A stretch of 64,000 nt of DNA from Palleronia pontilimi (GCF_016412875.1 NZ_JAEKPD010000005.1:155525-219524), one strand, 5' to 3'. Counted from the first letter of the stretch, positions 1 to 9,752 are shown. Notes: generated from the letters alone by a model not told the origin. Translations and numbers: made by a program.

Positions 1-1485
1 GCCCGCCTTCAGCACGTAATCCTGGTGCAGGACGTGGCACAGGAAATGGCCGTAATAGATCTTCGCCGCGATCTGGTCGTCCAGGTCCTTCGGCAGCACC
101 TCGAACCAGTCCGCGTCGTTGCGCCGTAGCGCGATGTCCAGCGGCAGCAGATCGCCCGCGTCCTTGCCCAGCATCACCTGGTAGCGGGCCGCCGCCCCCG
201 CCGCGGCGAAGCGGTTCAGCGTGGCCTTCGCCGCCTCGTCCTTGTCGCACAGGAACCAGCCATCCGAGCCCACCGTGCGGTTCAGGATCGCCTCGGCCCG
301 ATCGGCCGACGTGCCCGCGACCTTCAGGATCAGGTGGTGCTCGAACCGGTCGCGATAGCGCAGCAGCCGCTTCGGCAGCGCCTCGGGAAACAGCCGCGAC
401 AGCCCCTGCATCACCCGGTCCAGCAGGTTGCCCGGCAGCAGACCGATCTTGTGCAGCCGCGCGTCCAACGCCTCCTTGATTCCGAACAGCATGGGCATCC
501 GTGACGTGCCCAGCCAGTGGATCATCAGCAGCGTGTCCTTGCCGTATTTGCGCGAGATCTCGAAACACTCGCGATGCACATATTCGCCGCTGATCGGCAG
601 TTCGTCCAGTTCGCTCAGCAGCGCACGGCGCAGCGCGGTCAGCTGCGCCGTGTCGTTGGTGCCCACGTAGTAGGTCTTGGCGCCCTCGACCGTCGGGAAG
701 GTGTCCAGGCGCACCGCGAAGACCGCCAGCTTGCCCGCGGATCCCGACGCCTCGTGCAGCCCGCGCGGATCGGCGTTGAACCGGCCGGGCGTGGCCGCGT
801 CGACCTCGCGTACGCGCGACGCGTAATCGTCGTCCGACGCGCGGCCCGCATCGTCGTGGATATCTTCCGCGCGGAAATCGCCACGCTCCAGCTTGGCCAG
901 CATCTCCTCGGGGTCGTTGCCCAGGTCGATGCCCAGGTTGTTGACCAGCTCCAGCGTGCCGTCGGCGTTCAGCCGCGCGTGCAGCGACAGCTCGGTAAAG
1001 GCCGGTCCGCGCCGCACCAGCGCGCCGCCCGAATTGTTGCAGATGCCGCCGACGATCGACGCGCCCACGCAGGACGACCCGATCACGCTGTGCGGCTCGC
1101 GGCCCAGCGGGTCCAGCAATTCTTCCAGCTTGTAAAGCGTGCTACCCGGCAGCCCCACGATCTGTCGCCCGTCGCGGATCAGGTGGATGCCGTCCATCCG
1201 CAGGGTCGAGATCACCACCACGTCCCGGTCGTAGCTGCCCTTGGGCGTCGACCCCTCGGTCAGCCCGGTATTGGCCGCCTGCATGATGACGATCTTGTCG
1301 GCCGCGACGCAGGCCTGCAGGACCTTCCACTGCTCGACCAGCGATCCGGGCCGCACCACCGCGATCGCCTCGCCCTGCCCCGAGCGCCAGCCCTTGCGGA
1401 ACCGCTCGGTCTGGCTTGGATCGGTCAGGCAATGTTTCGCGCCGACGATCCGGCGCAAACGGTCGATCAGGGCGTCGTTGTCCAT
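1..1485 (-). CDS. dld: D-lactate dehydrogenase (quinone-dependent), 3' part missing
   Basis: FAD flavoprotein that oxidises D-lactate to pyruvate and passes electrons to the membrane quinone pool. The 495 codons in the window run from the ATG at 1485 off the left edge without a stop. The N-terminal half is a PCMH-type FAD-binding domain: a pattern of Val-Arg-Pro-Gly (about residues 40-45), then Asn-Thr-Gly-Leu-Thr-Glu-Gly-Ser-Thr-Pro and a Cys-Asn-Asn-Ser-Gly-Gly-Ala segment near residue 140, typical of the Dld flavin pocket. The C-terminal part matches the membrane-binding Dld domain (HxxCFEISRKYGKDTLL-type segment). It lies 59 bases downstream of proS on the same strand and may be read through from it. 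Only the extreme C-terminus is missing, because the family is about 560-590 residues. Confidence 0.9.
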   Translation of the reverse strand, partial: MDNDALIDRLRRIVGAKHCLTDPSQTERFRKGWRSGQGEAIAVVRPGSLVEQWKVLQACVAADKIVIMQAANTGLTEGSTPKGSYDRDVVVISTLRMDGIHLIRDGRQIVGLPGSTLYKLEELLDPLGREPHSVIGSSCVGASIVGGICNNSGGALVRRGPAFTELSLHARLNADGTLELVNNLGIDLGNDPEEMLAKLERGDFRAEDIHDDAGRASDDDYASRVREVDAATPGRFNADPRGLHEASGSAGKLAVFAVRLDTFPTVEGAKTYYVGTNDTAQLTALRRALLSELDELPISGEYVHRECFEISRKYGKDTLLMIHWLGTSRMPMLFGIKEALDARLHKIGLLPGNLLDRVMQGLSRLFPEALPKRLLRYRDRFEHHLILKVAGTSADRAEAILNRTVGSDGWFLCDKDEAAKATLNRFAAAGAAARYQVMLGKDAGDLLPLDIALRRNDADWFEVLPKDLDDQIAAKIYYGHFLCHVLHQDYVLKAG

Positions 1486-1544
1486 GGTGCGGCTCCCGGC
1501 GTGGCTGATGCGTCACCGAAAACCTAGCACAATCGCGGCCCGGG

Positions 1545-2882
1545 TCAGCCCCGCGGGTAAATCTGCCCCACCCGGTCGATGGCGGCCTCGACCGTCATCT
1601 CCTCGCTTTCGCCGGTGCGGCGGCTGGTCAGCTCGACCAGGCCGTTCTTCAGACCGCGCGGCCCCACGGTGATGCGCCACGGCAGGCCGATCAGGTCCAT
1701 GGTGGCGAATTTCGCGCCCGCGCGCTCGTCGCGGTCGTCGTAAAGCGGGTCCAGCCCCTTGGCGATCAGCGAGCCCTCGATCAGCGCGCAGGCCGCGTCG
1801 CAATCGGTATCGCCCTGGCGCAGATTGACGATGCCGCAATGGAACGGAGTGACCCCTTCGGGCCAGATGATGCCGTTGTCGTCGTGGCTGGCCTCGATGA
1901 TGGCGCCCACCAGCCGCGACACGCCGATGCCGTGCGATCCCATGTGGACCGGCACGACCTCGCCGTCCTTGTTGGTGACGGTCGCGCCCATGGCGTCGGA
2001 ATACTTGGTCCCGAAATAGAAGATCTGCCCGACCTCGATCCCGCGTGACGTGCGGCGGCGGTCCTCGGGCACCGCGTCGAACTTGGCCGCGTCGTGGGTC
2101 TCGTCGGTGCGCGCATAGGGCGCGGTCCACTCGTCCACGATGGCCCGGCAGGCGTCGACATCGTCGTAATCCACCACCCTGTCGCCGAATTTCAGCTCGG
2201 TAATGGCGGCGTCATAGAACACTTCGGACTCGCCCGTATCGGCCAGCACCAGGAATTCATGCGTGTCGTCGCCGCCGATGGGCCCCGAATCCGCGCGCAT
2301 GGGGATCGCCTGAAGCCCCATCCGCTCGTAGGTCTTCAGGTAGCTGACCATGTGGCGGTTATAGGCATGCAGCGCCGCGTCGCGGTCCACGTCGAAATTG
2401 TAGCCGTCCTTCATGTAGAATTCGCGCCCGCGCATGACGCCAAAGCGGGGCCGCATCTCGTCGCGGAACTTCCACTGGACATGATACAGCGTCAGCGGCA
2501 GGTCGCGGTAGCTGCTGACATGGCTGCGGAAGATGTCGGTAATCATCTCTTCGTTGGTGGGACCATAGAGCATATCCCGGTCCTGCCGGTCGCGGATGCG
2601 CAGCATCTCGGGGCCGTAAGCATCATAGCGGCCAGATTCCTTCCACAGGTCGGCCGGCTGCAGCGTCGGCATCAGCATCGGGATATGGCCCGCCGCCTGC
2701 TGTTCCTCGTGGACGATCCGCTCGATGTTCTTCAGCACGCGAAAGCCCAGGGGCAGCCACGAATAGATGCCCGCACTGGCCTGCTTGATCATGCCCGCGC
2801 GCAGCATCAGGCGGTGCGACGCGATCTGCGCCTCGGCGGGCGTTTCCTTGAGCACCGGCAGGAAATAGCGGCTGAGACGCAT
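1545..2882 (-). CDS. proS: Proline--tRNA ligase, short alphaproteobacterial type
   Basis: Class II aminoacyl-tRNA synthetase charging tRNA-Pro with proline in the cytosol. The 445-residue protein has GPTNEE near residue 107, the motif 2 region with RGREFYMKD around 150-160, and motif 3 (GIGVSR) near 320, followed by the C-terminal anticodon-binding domain (residues about 345-440, with [17 protein letters not shown]). It is about 130 residues shorter than the E. coli enzyme because the inserted editing domain between motifs 2 and 3 is absent, which is the usual alphaproteobacterial form. Mis-charged Ala-tRNA-Pro must then be cleared by a free-standing ProX-type hydrolase, not seen here. The ATG at 2882 starts the conserved MRLSRYF N-terminus. 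Confidence 0.97.
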   Translation of the reverse strand: MRLSRYFLPVLKETPAEAQIASHRLMLRAGMIKQASAGIYSWLPLGFRVLKNIERIVHEEQQAAGHIPMLMPTLQPADLWKESGRYDAYGPEMLRIRDRQDRDMLYGPTNEEMITDIFRSHVSSYRDLPLTLYHVQWKFRDEMRPRFGVMRGREFYMKDGYNFDVDRDAALHAYNRHMVSYLKTYERMGLQAIPMRADSGPIGGDDTHEFLVLADTGESEVFYDAAITELKFGDRVVDYDDVDACRAIVDEWTAPYARTDETHDAAKFDAVPEDRRRTSRGIEVGQIFYFGTKYSDAMGATVTNKDGEVVPVHMGSHGIGVSRLVGAIIEASHDDNGIIWPEGVTPFHCGIVNLRQGDTDCDAACALIEGSLIAKGLDPLYDDRDERAGAKFATMDLIGLPWRITVGPRGLKNGLVELTSRRTGESEEMTVEAAIDRVGQIYPRG

Positions 2883-2945
2883 GGGATCGGACCTTTCGTT
2901 GACTGTCGCGCCAATCGCTAGGGCAAACGCCGCGCGGCGACAAGT

Positions 2946-3752
2946 TCACTCGCGCCAGTGGTCGGCCACCCAGGGCGCCGGCAACAGGAAATGGCGCAGG
3001 TACTTGTCGATCCGCTCGGGGCGGTCGTCGTCGAACGCGCCCTTCAGGTAGTCCAGCGGCGGGACGTGCTGCGCGTAGCGGTCGCCGTAGCGCCCTTCGA
3101 TCGCGTGGGGCGGGTGCACGCCGCCGGGAAAGATCACGATCTTGGCGCTGTCGGGCAGCTTGGGCGGCAGCACGAAGTTCAGCGGAAAGGGCCGCGTGCA
3201 GTCCTGCCGGTAATGCAGCACCCAGCTGCGCGGAAACAGCTTGATCCCGCCCGGCGCGTTGCGGGTGACGAATCTTTGCTCGAATTTGTGTTCTGTAGCA
3301 AGGCGTTGCGGGTCGGACTTCAGGTAATCCTGCATCGGCTTCAGCGCGCCCACCGGAAAGCGAAAGCAGGACGTCTGGCCCAGACGCTCGAATGGCGTGG
3401 ACTGGTTGCGCGACAGGATCACGTCGCCCGGATCGCCATACTCGAAAAACGGATCGAGCGAGCCCGTGATCACCAGGTCGAGGTCCAGGAACAGCACCGG
3501 CCCCTCCAGGTCGCCCAGCCGCTCGCCCCAAAGTCGCGACTTCGGCCAGATGCCGTATTGCGTCTTGGGGATCTCGAAGTCGATTTCGGGCAGCGGAAAG
3601 GTCCGCACCTCGTCGCGGATGCCGGTGGGATCGTCGCAGAAACAGGTGAAGCTGAACGGCGGCGTGATGTTGCGGGCCACCATCGCGTAGAGGCGGTTGA
3701 TGAAGGGGGGTCCGTATTTCGTGCCCCAGTTGATGCAGATGACCTGTTTCAT
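2946..3752 (-). CDS. Glycosyltransferase-like protein with DxD motif
   Basis: A 268-residue soluble protein resembling nucleotide-sugar glycosyltransferases of the GT8-like fold. It starts with a short beta strand (VICINWGTKYG) and has a hydrophobic strand leading into DLDLV at residues 90-94, the expected metal-binding Asp-x-Asp. A C-terminal segment (IVIFPGGVHPPHAI) is the kind of loop that often closes the donor site. No signal peptide or membrane segment is visible, so it is probably cytosolic. It is divergent from the AI-2E gene and 63 bases upstream of proS on the same strand. The sugar and acceptor cannot be told from the sequence; some homologues are simply called hypothetical. The fold assignment rests mainly on the DxD strand. 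Confidence 0.75.
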   Translation of the reverse strand: MKQVICINWGTKYGPPFINRLYAMVARNITPPFSFTCFCDDPTGIRDEVRTFPLPEIDFEIPKTQYGIWPKSRLWGERLGDLEGPVLFLDLDLVITGSLDPFFEYGDPGDVILSRNQSTPFERLGQTSCFRFPVGALKPMQDYLKSDPQRLATEHKFEQRFVTRNAPGGIKLFPRSWVLHYRQDCTRPFPLNFVLPPKLPDSAKIVIFPGGVHPPHAIEGRYGDRYAQHVPPLDYLKGAFDDDRPERIDKYLRHFLLPAPWVADHWRE

Positions 3753-3932
3753 GCTATTCCCGGCGATCGCTTCCGCTTCCTAACCCGCCCGCTCCCCGAG
3801 CGACACCCCCGCGCTGGGTCGAAGATCGTCCCGGACGCGCGTACGACGCGCCGACACCCCCGGCCCGACCACTTGCGCTGCGGGCGGGATCGGTGGACAA
3901 GGATGGGACTTCAATGAATGTCCGGGACCCCA

Positions 3933-5045
3933 ATGGCCCTCACGGTGCGCGATCAGCTGAAATATTGGGGCATCGCCCTGATCGTCTTCCTGTTCCTGCT
4001 GTGGTGGCTGGGCGACGTGATCCTGCCCTTCGTGCTGGGCGCTGCGGTCTCGTACCTGCTGGACCCGATCGCGGACTGGTTCGAACGGCTGGGCCTGTCG
4101 CGCGTGGCCTCGGTCGCGATCATGACCGTGATCGGCCTGATCCTCTTCGTCGCCCTCATCCTGCTGGTCATCCCCACGCTGGTCACGCAGGCGGCCAGCC
4201 TGAGCGACCGCATCGCCGCCATCTTCGAGGCGGCGCCCATGAACATCGCCCGCTTCCAGGAATGGCTGGCCACCAACTACCCGGCCTTGACCGATCGCCT
4301 GCCCAATGCGGGCGATCTGGAAAAGACCCTGAACGACGTCATCACCAGCCTGTCGGGCGCGATCCGCGAGCGTTCGGGCACCCTGCTCGAAGGGCTGCTG
4401 GCCAGCTTCTCGGGCGTGGTGAACGCGCTGATCCTGTTCGTGATCGTTCCGGTGGTGGCGTTCTACCTGCTGCTGGACTGGGACAACATGGTCGCCCGCA
4501 TCGACCAGCTGCTGCCGCGCGAGCACCAGCCGACGATCCGCCGCCTCGCCCGCGACATGGACAACACGCTGGCGTCCTTCATCCGCGGGCAAGGGACGGT
4601 CTGCCTGATCCTGGGCATCTACTACGCGCTGGCGCTGGCGCTGGTGGGGCTGCAATTCGGCTTCGTCGTGGGGGCCATCGCGGGCTTCCTGACCTTCATT
4701 CCCTACGTGGGCGCGCTGGTGGGCGGGCTTCTGGCCATCGGCCTTGCGCTCTTCCAGTTCTGGGGCGACTGGATCTGGATCATCGCGGTCTGGGCGATCT
4801 TTCAGTCCGGTCAGTTCATCGAAGGCAACATCCTGACGCCGAAGCTGGTGGGCGACAGCGTGGGGCTGCATCCCGTGTGGCTGCTCTTCGCGCTGTCGGC
4901 CTTCGGCGCGATCTTCGGCTTCGTCGGCCTTCTCGTCGCCGTGCCGGTGGCCGCGATCCTGGGCGTGCTGGCCCGTTTCGGCGTCGAGCAATACACCCAG
5001 TCGGCCCTTTACCGAGGTGCCGAACCCGACAACGACCCCGAGTGA
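3933..5045 (+). CDS. AI-2E/PerM family membrane protein
   Basis: Polytopic inner-membrane protein of the PerM/AI-2E transporter family (370 residues from this start). Two membrane helices lie at the N-terminus (WGIALIVFLFLLWWLG; VILPFVLGAAVSYLL followed by DPI), a third around residues 60-80, then a soluble middle stretch and five further helices from about residue 165, including the family-typical GxxxFIPYVGALVGG segment and QFIEGNILTPKLVG near residue 300. Substrate is not predictable; members export signals or act as Na+/H+ antiporters. An in-frame ATG 15 bases upstream (3918) is possible; I prefer 3933 because MALTVRDQ is the usual family start. The stop overlaps the hda start by one base (TGATG), so the two are cotranscribed. 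Confidence 0.9.
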   Translation: MALTVRDQLKYWGIALIVFLFLLWWLGDVILPFVLGAAVSYLLDPIADWFERLGLSRVASVAIMTVIGLILFVALILLVIPTLVTQAASLSDRIAAIFEAAPMNIARFQEWLATNYPALTDRLPNAGDLEKTLNDVITSLSGAIRERSGTLLEGLLASFSGVVNALILFVIVPVVAFYLLLDWDNMVARIDQLLPREHQPTIRRLARDMDNTLASFIRGQGTVCLILGIYYALALALVGLQFGFVVGAIAGFLTFIPYVGALVGGLLAIGLALFQFWGDWIWIIAVWAIFQSGQFIEGNILTPKLVGDSVGLHPVWLLFALSAFGAIFGFVGLLVAVPVAAILGVLARFGVEQYTQSALYRGAEPDNDPE

Positions 5046-5755
5046 TGGCCGAGCAACTGCCCTTCGAGCTGCCCGTGCGCCCCGCGCTGGGGCGCGAGGA
5101 TTTCTTCGTGTCCTCGGCCAACGCCGCCGCGGTCGGACTGATCGACGGCGACGCGCGCTGGCCCGGGGGCAAGCTGGCGCTCGCGGGTCCCGAGGCGTCC
5201 GGCAAGACCCACCTCGCCCATGTCTGGGCCGACCGCGTGGACGGGGTGGTCGTGGCAGCCGATCACCTGGCCCGGCTCAACATTCCCACGCTGGCGGGCG
5301 CGCGCCACGTCGCGGTCGAGGACGTGCCACGCATCGCCGGTCAGCGCAAAGAGGAAGCCGCGCTTTTCCACCTGCACAACCTGCTGCTGGGCGACGGCGG
5401 GCGGCTTCTGTTCACCGGCCGCGACGCCCCAACGCGCTGGAGCATCCGCTTGCCCGACCTGCGCTCGCGCCTGGTCGGCACCACGCTCGTCACGCTCGAA
5501 TTGCCCGACGACGCCCTGCTCGCCGCGCTGTTGCGCAAGCAGTTCCACGACCGCCAGCTCGACCCGTCCCAGAAGCTGATCGACTACATCGTGCCGCGCA
5601 TGACCCGCTCGGGCGCCGAGGCGCGGCGCCTGGTGCATCTCATGGACCGCCTGTCGCTGAACGAACGGCGGCCCCTGTCGACCGGCCTCGCCCGCCGCGC
5701 CCTCCAGATGGCCGATCCGTCGCGGCAGGGCTACACTGAGGACCCGGAAGGATAG
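5045..5755 (+). CDS. hda: DnaA regulatory inactivator Hda-like protein
   Basis: A 236-residue DnaA-related AAA+ protein without the DnaA DNA-binding domain. The N-terminus QLPFELPVRPALGREDFFV carries the QL(P/S)F clamp-binding motif that lets Hda dock on the beta sliding clamp. The P-loop GPEASGKTHL is at about residues 44-53. Instead of a strong Walker B the segment is HVAVEDVPRI. In E. coli Hda bound to the clamp stimulates DnaA-ATP hydrolysis to prevent re-initiation; HdaA does the same in Caulobacter. It starts inside the stop of the PerM-like gene and ends three bases before ppk1, the order perM-hda-ppk-ppx that is common in alphaproteobacteria. Confidence 0.9.
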   Translation: MAEQLPFELPVRPALGREDFFVSSANAAAVGLIDGDARWPGGKLALAGPEASGKTHLAHVWADRVDGVVVAADHLARLNIPTLAGARHVAVEDVPRIAGQRKEEAALFHLHNLLLGDGGRLLFTGRDAPTRWSIRLPDLRSRLVGTTLVTLELPDDALLAALLRKQFHDRQLDPSQKLIDYIVPRMTRSGAEARRLVHLMDRLSLNERRPLSTGLARRALQMADPSRQGYTEDPEG

Positions 5756-5758
5756 CCC

Positions 5759-7936
5759 ATGACCATCGCCGATTTCCTGACCGAACCGCTTCCCAAACCC
5801 ATGGACCCGCCCGAGGGCATGGATTTCCACGGCCCCGACCGGTTCTTCAACCGCGAATTGTCCTGGCTCGCCTTCAACTGGCGCGTGGTCGAGGAAGCCG
5901 AGAACCCGCGCGTCCCGCTGCTGGAACGGCTGCGCTTCCTGTCGATCAGCGCCACCAACCTGGACGAATTCTACACGGTGCGGGTCGCGGGCCTGCGCGA
6001 GCTGGCCCATGCGGGCAACACCACGCCCGCCGCCGATGGCCGCACGCCCGCCGAGCAGTTGCGCCTGATCAACCGCGACGCCCGCGCGCTTCTGGCCCAT
6101 CAGCAGGTCGTCTATCGCCAGCTCTGCCGCGAAATGGCTGCCTCCGGCATCCATATCCTGGCCAATGACGACCTGTCCCAGGCGGACACGAAATTCCTGA
6201 AGGATGTCTTCCTCAGCAAGGTGTTCCCGGTCCTGTCGCCCCTGGCCATCGACCCCGCGCATCCGTTCCCGTTCATCCCCAACACCGGCTACTCGCTGGC
6301 GCTGCAGCTCGAACGCACGTCCGACAAGCGCACCCTGCGCGCGCTGCTGCCGATCCCGCACCAGATCGACCGCTTCATCGCCCTGCCCGCCGACGAGGGC
6401 CAGAGCCGCTTCCTGCCCCTCGAAGAGATGCTGCTGCTGCACCTGGGCACGCTCTACCCGGGCTACACCGTGAAAGGGCACTGCAATTTCCGCGTCCTGC
6501 GCGACAGCGACCTGGAAGTCGAGGACGAGGCCGAAGACCTGGTGCGCGAATTCGAAGTGGCGCTGAAACGTCGCCGCCGCGGCGAGGTCGTGCGCCTGAC
6601 CATCAGCACCGGCGCGCCCGCGGGGCTGAAGAAGATCATCATGTCCGAACTGCCCGTGACCGAGGAAGAAGTGGTCGAGATGGAAGGCATCATCGGCCTT
6701 GCGGACCTGTCCGAACTGGTCCTGCCCGAGCGGCCCGACCTGCTCTGGCCCGCCTTCACCCCCCGCGTCCCCGAGCGCGTGCAGGACCACGAAGGCGATA
6801 TGTTCGCGGCCATCCGCCAGAAGGACATGCTGCTGCACCACCCCTATGAAACCTTCGACATGGTCGTGCGCTTCCTGGCGCAGGCGGCCAACGACCGCGA
6901 CGTGGTGGCGATCAAGCAGACGCTCTACCGCACGTCCTACGACAGCCCCATCGTCGACGCGCTCTGCGAGGCCGCCGAACAGGGCAAGTCCGTCACCGCG
7001 CTGGTCGAGCTGAAGGCCCGCTTCGACGAGGCCGCCAATATCCGCCAGTCGCGCAAGCTGGAACGCGCGGGCGTCCACGTGGTCTACGGGTTCCTGAACC
7101 TCAAGACCCACGCGAAGATCAGCACCGTGGTGCGCCGCGAAGGCGACAAGATGGTGACCTACTCGCATTTCGGCACCGGCAATTACCACCACATCACCGC
7201 GCGCATCTATACCGATCTGTCGCTCTTCACCTGCGACCCGGCGCTGGGGCGCGACGGCACGCGACTGTTCAACTACCTGTCGGGCTATGCCCAGCCGGGA
7301 TCCCTGGAAAACCTGTCGATCTCGCCGCTGGACCTGAAATCCACCCTGCTGAAGCGCATCGCGGAGGAAGCCGCGCACGCGGCGGACGGCAAGCCCGCCG
7401 TCATCTGGGCCAAGATGAACGCGCTGGTGGAAATCGACGTGATCGACGCGCTCTACGCCGCCAGCCAGGCCGGGGTCGAGATCAGCCTGGTGATCCGCGG
7501 CATCTGCGGCCTGCGCCCCGGCATCAAGGGGCTTAGCGACAATATCCGCGTGAAATCCATCGTCGGCCGCTTCCTCGAGCATTCCCGCATCGTCTGCTTC
7601 GGCAACGGCCACGACCTGCCGTCGAAAAAGGCGCGCGTCTATATCTCGAGCGCCGACTGGATGGGCCGGAACCTGAACCGCCGGGTGGAAACGCTGGTGG
7701 AATGCACCAACAACACCGTGAAGGCCCAGATCGTCAGCCAGATCATGGCCGCCAACATGGCCGACGAGGCGCAGTCCTGGGTGCTCTACGGCGACGGCAC
7801 CTTCACCCGCCCGGAAGGCGACGAGGGCGCGCGGCTTTTCAACTGCCACCGCTTCTTCATGGAAAACCCGTCCCTGTCCGGGCGCGGCACGGCAGGCGCC
7901 AGCGACGTGCCGGAACTGACCCATTCAGACGATTGA
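5759..7936 (+). CDS. ppk: Polyphosphate kinase 1
   Basis: Reversibly polymerises the gamma-phosphate of ATP into inorganic polyphosphate. The 725-residue length is normal for PPK1. The N-domain signature FFNRELSWLAFN is at residues 29-40. The two phospholipase-D-like halves carry the expected histidines: His451 in KTHAKI, matching the autophosphorylated His435 of E. coli, and His608 in RFLEHSR, matching His592; the spacing of 157 residues is identical to E. coli. HFGTGNYH follows at about 470. It starts three bases after hda and is followed 49 bases later by ppx, so synthesis and breakdown of polyphosphate are encoded together. Confidence 0.98.
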   Translation: MTIADFLTEPLPKPMDPPEGMDFHGPDRFFNRELSWLAFNWRVVEEAENPRVPLLERLRFLSISATNLDEFYTVRVAGLRELAHAGNTTPAADGRTPAEQLRLINRDARALLAHQQVVYRQLCREMAASGIHILANDDLSQADTKFLKDVFLSKVFPVLSPLAIDPAHPFPFIPNTGYSLALQLERTSDKRTLRALLPIPHQIDRFIALPADEGQSRFLPLEEMLLLHLGTLYPGYTVKGHCNFRVLRDSDLEVEDEAEDLVREFEVALKRRRRGEVVRLTISTGAPAGLKKIIMSELPVTEEEVVEMEGIIGLADLSELVLPERPDLLWPAFTPRVPERVQDHEGDMFAAIRQKDMLLHHPYETFDMVVRFLAQAANDRDVVAIKQTLYRTSYDSPIVDALCEAAEQGKSVTALVELKARFDEAANIRQSRKLERAGVHVVYGFLNLKTHAKISTVVRREGDKMVTYSHFGTGNYHHITARIYTDLSLFTCDPALGRDGTRLFNYLSGYAQPGSLENLSISPLDLKSTLLKRIAEEAAHAADGKPAVIWAKMNALVEIDVIDALYAASQAGVEISLVIRGICGLRPGIKGLSDNIRVKSIVGRFLEHSRIVCFGNGHDLPSKKARVYISSADWMGRNLNRRVETLVECTNNTVKAQIVSQIMAANMADEAQSWVLYGDGTFTRPEGDEGARLFNCHRFFMENPSLSGRGTAGASDVPELTHSDD

Positions 7937-7985
7937 CGCGTGATTGCAGGGCGTTAAACCTGACATCCAAGTCCAGGGGGAACCG

Positions 7986-9560
7986 ATGACCGACGCGACC
8001 GGGGAAACCCACGACGATTACAGCCCCTTCGGCAAGCCGCTGTTCGACGATCCACTGGCCCGCGCGCTGTCACGCGTGGGCGTGATCGACGTCGGCTCGA
8101 ACTCGGTCCGTCTGGTGGTCTTCGACGGGGCCGCGCGCTCGCCCGCGTATTTCTTCAACGAAAAGGTCATGTGCGGATTGGGGCGCGATTTTTCCCAGAC
8201 CGGGCGCCTGCACCCCGAAGGCCGCGTCCGCGCGCTGTCGGCCATGAAGCGCTTCGCGGCACTGGCCCGCGGCATGGGCGCGTCGCCCGTCGTGACCGTC
8301 GCCACGGCCGCCATGCGCGAGGCCGAGGACGGCCCGGACTTCCGCGCCGAGGTCGAGGCCGCGACCGGCCTGCGCATGTGGGTCGTCGACGGGCGCGAGG
8401 AAGCCCGCCTTTCGGCCCAGGGCGTGCTCTTGGGCTGGCCCGGAGCCGAAGGCCTGGTCTGCGATATCGGCGGCTCGTCCATGGAACTCGCCCGCATCGC
8501 CGATGGCCGCGTCGGCAAGCGGGTCACATCCGCCCTGGGGCCGCTGCGTCTGCAAGGCGTGAAGGGCGGCCGCAAGGGCATGAAGGCCGAGATAAAGCGC
8601 GTCCTGGCGGAACTGGTCGACACGGTCGGCACCGACCACAAGCGCCTGTTCCTGGTGGGCGGGTCGTGGCGCGCCATCGCCCGGATCGACATGGAGCGGC
8701 GGGGCTACCCGCTGCACGTGCTGCACGAATACCGCATGACCACGAAGGCGGTGCAGGAAACCCTGAAATACATCGAATCCCACGACGTCGCGGACCTTCG
8801 CGCGCAGACCGGCATCGGCGAATCGCGCATGTCGCTGGTGCCCCTGGCGGCGCTGGTGCTGCGCCAGCTGGTCCGCGCCGTGCAACCGCGCGAGATCGCG
8901 ATCTCGAGCTACGGCATCCGCGAGGGCATGCTCTACGAGCAGATGCCGGGCCGCCTGCGCGACCGCGACCCGCTGATCGAATCCTGCCGTTTCGTCGAAC
9001 AGAAGGACGCGCGGCTGCCGGGCTTCGGGCGGGCGCTCTACCATTTCATCCTGCCGATCTTCAAAGGCGAGCGCGAGTCGCGCCGCCGGATCATCCGCGC
9101 CGCCTGCCTGCTGCACGACGTGAGCTGGCGCGCCCATCCCGACTACCGCCACGAGGCCTGCTTCGACAACGCGACCCGCGCCAACCTGGGCGGCCTCACC
9201 CATCCCGAACGCGTCTTTTTGGGGCTGTCGCTCATGCACCGCTACAAGAATTCGCGCACCGGCACGCGCTTCGAAGAGCTGATCGGCATCCTCGATGCGG
9301 GCCAGATCGCGCAGGCCGAGGTGCTGGGCCGGGCCATGCGCTTCGGCGCGATGTTCTCCGCCGAAACGCCCAACGACCTGGGCAAGCTCGACTGGTTTCC
9401 GAAGAAGAAACACCTCGAGCTGCGCCTGACCGACACGGCGCAGGACCTCTTCGGCGAAGTGGCGCAGGCCCGCTTCGACTCGCTCGTCTCCGCTCTTGGT
9501 GCCACGTCCGAGATCAAGCGCCTGCGCCCCAAAGCCCGGGACGACGCCCCCCAGGTCTGA
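7986..9560 (+). CDS. ppx: Exopolyphosphatase, Ppx/GppA family
   Basis: Ppx/GppA phosphatase of the actin-like ATPase superfamily, expected to release phosphate from polyphosphate and possibly to hydrolyse pppGpp. The 524-residue protein starts with the phosphate 1 motif (IDVGSNSVRLVVFDG, from about residue 31), has TAAMREAEDGP near residue 115, the phosphate 2 motif VCDIGGSSMEL near residue 160 and the glycine-rich LVGGSWRAIAR near 220. The C-terminal part has HD-like helices (ACLLHDVSWRAHPDYRHE, about residues 375-392). The ATG at 7986 is chosen because of a strong upstream CCAGGGGGAACC ribosome-binding sequence. It is the last gene of the perM-hda-ppk-ppx unit. Confidence 0.94.
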   Translation: MTDATGETHDDYSPFGKPLFDDPLARALSRVGVIDVGSNSVRLVVFDGAARSPAYFFNEKVMCGLGRDFSQTGRLHPEGRVRALSAMKRFAALARGMGASPVVTVATAAMREAEDGPDFRAEVEAATGLRMWVVDGREEARLSAQGVLLGWPGAEGLVCDIGGSSMELARIADGRVGKRVTSALGPLRLQGVKGGRKGMKAEIKRVLAELVDTVGTDHKRLFLVGGSWRAIARIDMERRGYPLHVLHEYRMTTKAVQETLKYIESHDVADLRAQTGIGESRMSLVPLAALVLRQLVRAVQPREIAISSYGIREGMLYEQMPGRLRDRDPLIESCRFVEQKDARLPGFGRALYHFILPIFKGERESRRRIIRAACLLHDVSWRAHPDYRHEACFDNATRANLGGLTHPERVFLGLSLMHRYKNSRTGTRFEELIGILDAGQIAQAEVLGRAMRFGAMFSAETPNDLGKLDWFPKKKHLELRLTDTAQDLFGEVAQARFDSLVSALGATSEIKRLRPKARDDAPQV

Positions 9561-9570
9561 CGCCGCGCCG

Positions 9571-9596
9571 CGGATATTTGGAAAAAGGTGAAGATG
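9571..9596 (+). repeat. GGATATTTGGAAAAAGGTGAAGA element, copy 1
   Basis: Copy of a short dispersed element seen six times here, always 10-65 bases downstream of a stop codon and in the same orientation as the upstream gene. This copy starts 11 bases after the ppx stop. Its AAAAGGTGAAG (9583-9593) can pair with CTTCACCTTTT at 9646-9656, enclosing the ppx terminator stem. Confidence 0.7.
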
Positions 9597-9619
9597 ACGG
9601 ATGGGGTGCCAGGCGGTCA

Positions 9620-9656
9620 CCCCCGGCGCTATGGACCGCCGGGGGCTTCACCTTTT
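9620..9656 (+). terminator. Intrinsic terminator after ppx
   Basis: Perfect 9-bp stem CCCCCGGCG (9620-9628) with CGCCGGGGG (9637-9645) around an 8-base loop, followed by CTTCACCTTTT. An outer 11-bp pairing with 9583-9593 would extend it. Ppx transcripts from the left would end here. The rest of the 9561-9813 interval holds element copy 2, a GC-rich hairpin region around 9760-9795 and no gene I can support. Confidence 0.65.
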
Positions 9657-9727
9657 GCGGTCATCGGCGTCCCCGCCTGTACCGCGTCTCCAGTGTCGCC
9701 AAACAGGGTTAACAGGGCGTTACCCTG

Positions 9728-9752
9728 TCTTCATCTTCTCGAAAATATCCTG
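9728..9752 (-). repeat. Dispersed 3' element, copy 2
   Basis: On the minus strand the sequence reads CAGGATATTTTCGAGAAGATGA, 62 bases downstream of the stop of the small secreted-protein gene. It is preceded on that strand by GC-rich hairpins: GGGGGTTTTGCACCCCC-like and GCGCGCG-CAGG-CGCGCGC. Confidence 0.6.

Noticed and set aside
3893..5755. 620-codon frame spanning the PerM-like gene and hda
   Set aside because: Its last part is the real hda frame; the first 384 codons are Arg/Pro/Gly-rich shadow of the PerM-like gene.
5009..7924. 971-codon open frame antisense to hda and ppk1
   Set aside because: High GC makes antisense frames long; the translation is His/Gln/Arg/Val-rich shadow sequence, while the opposite strand encodes an unmistakable PPK1.
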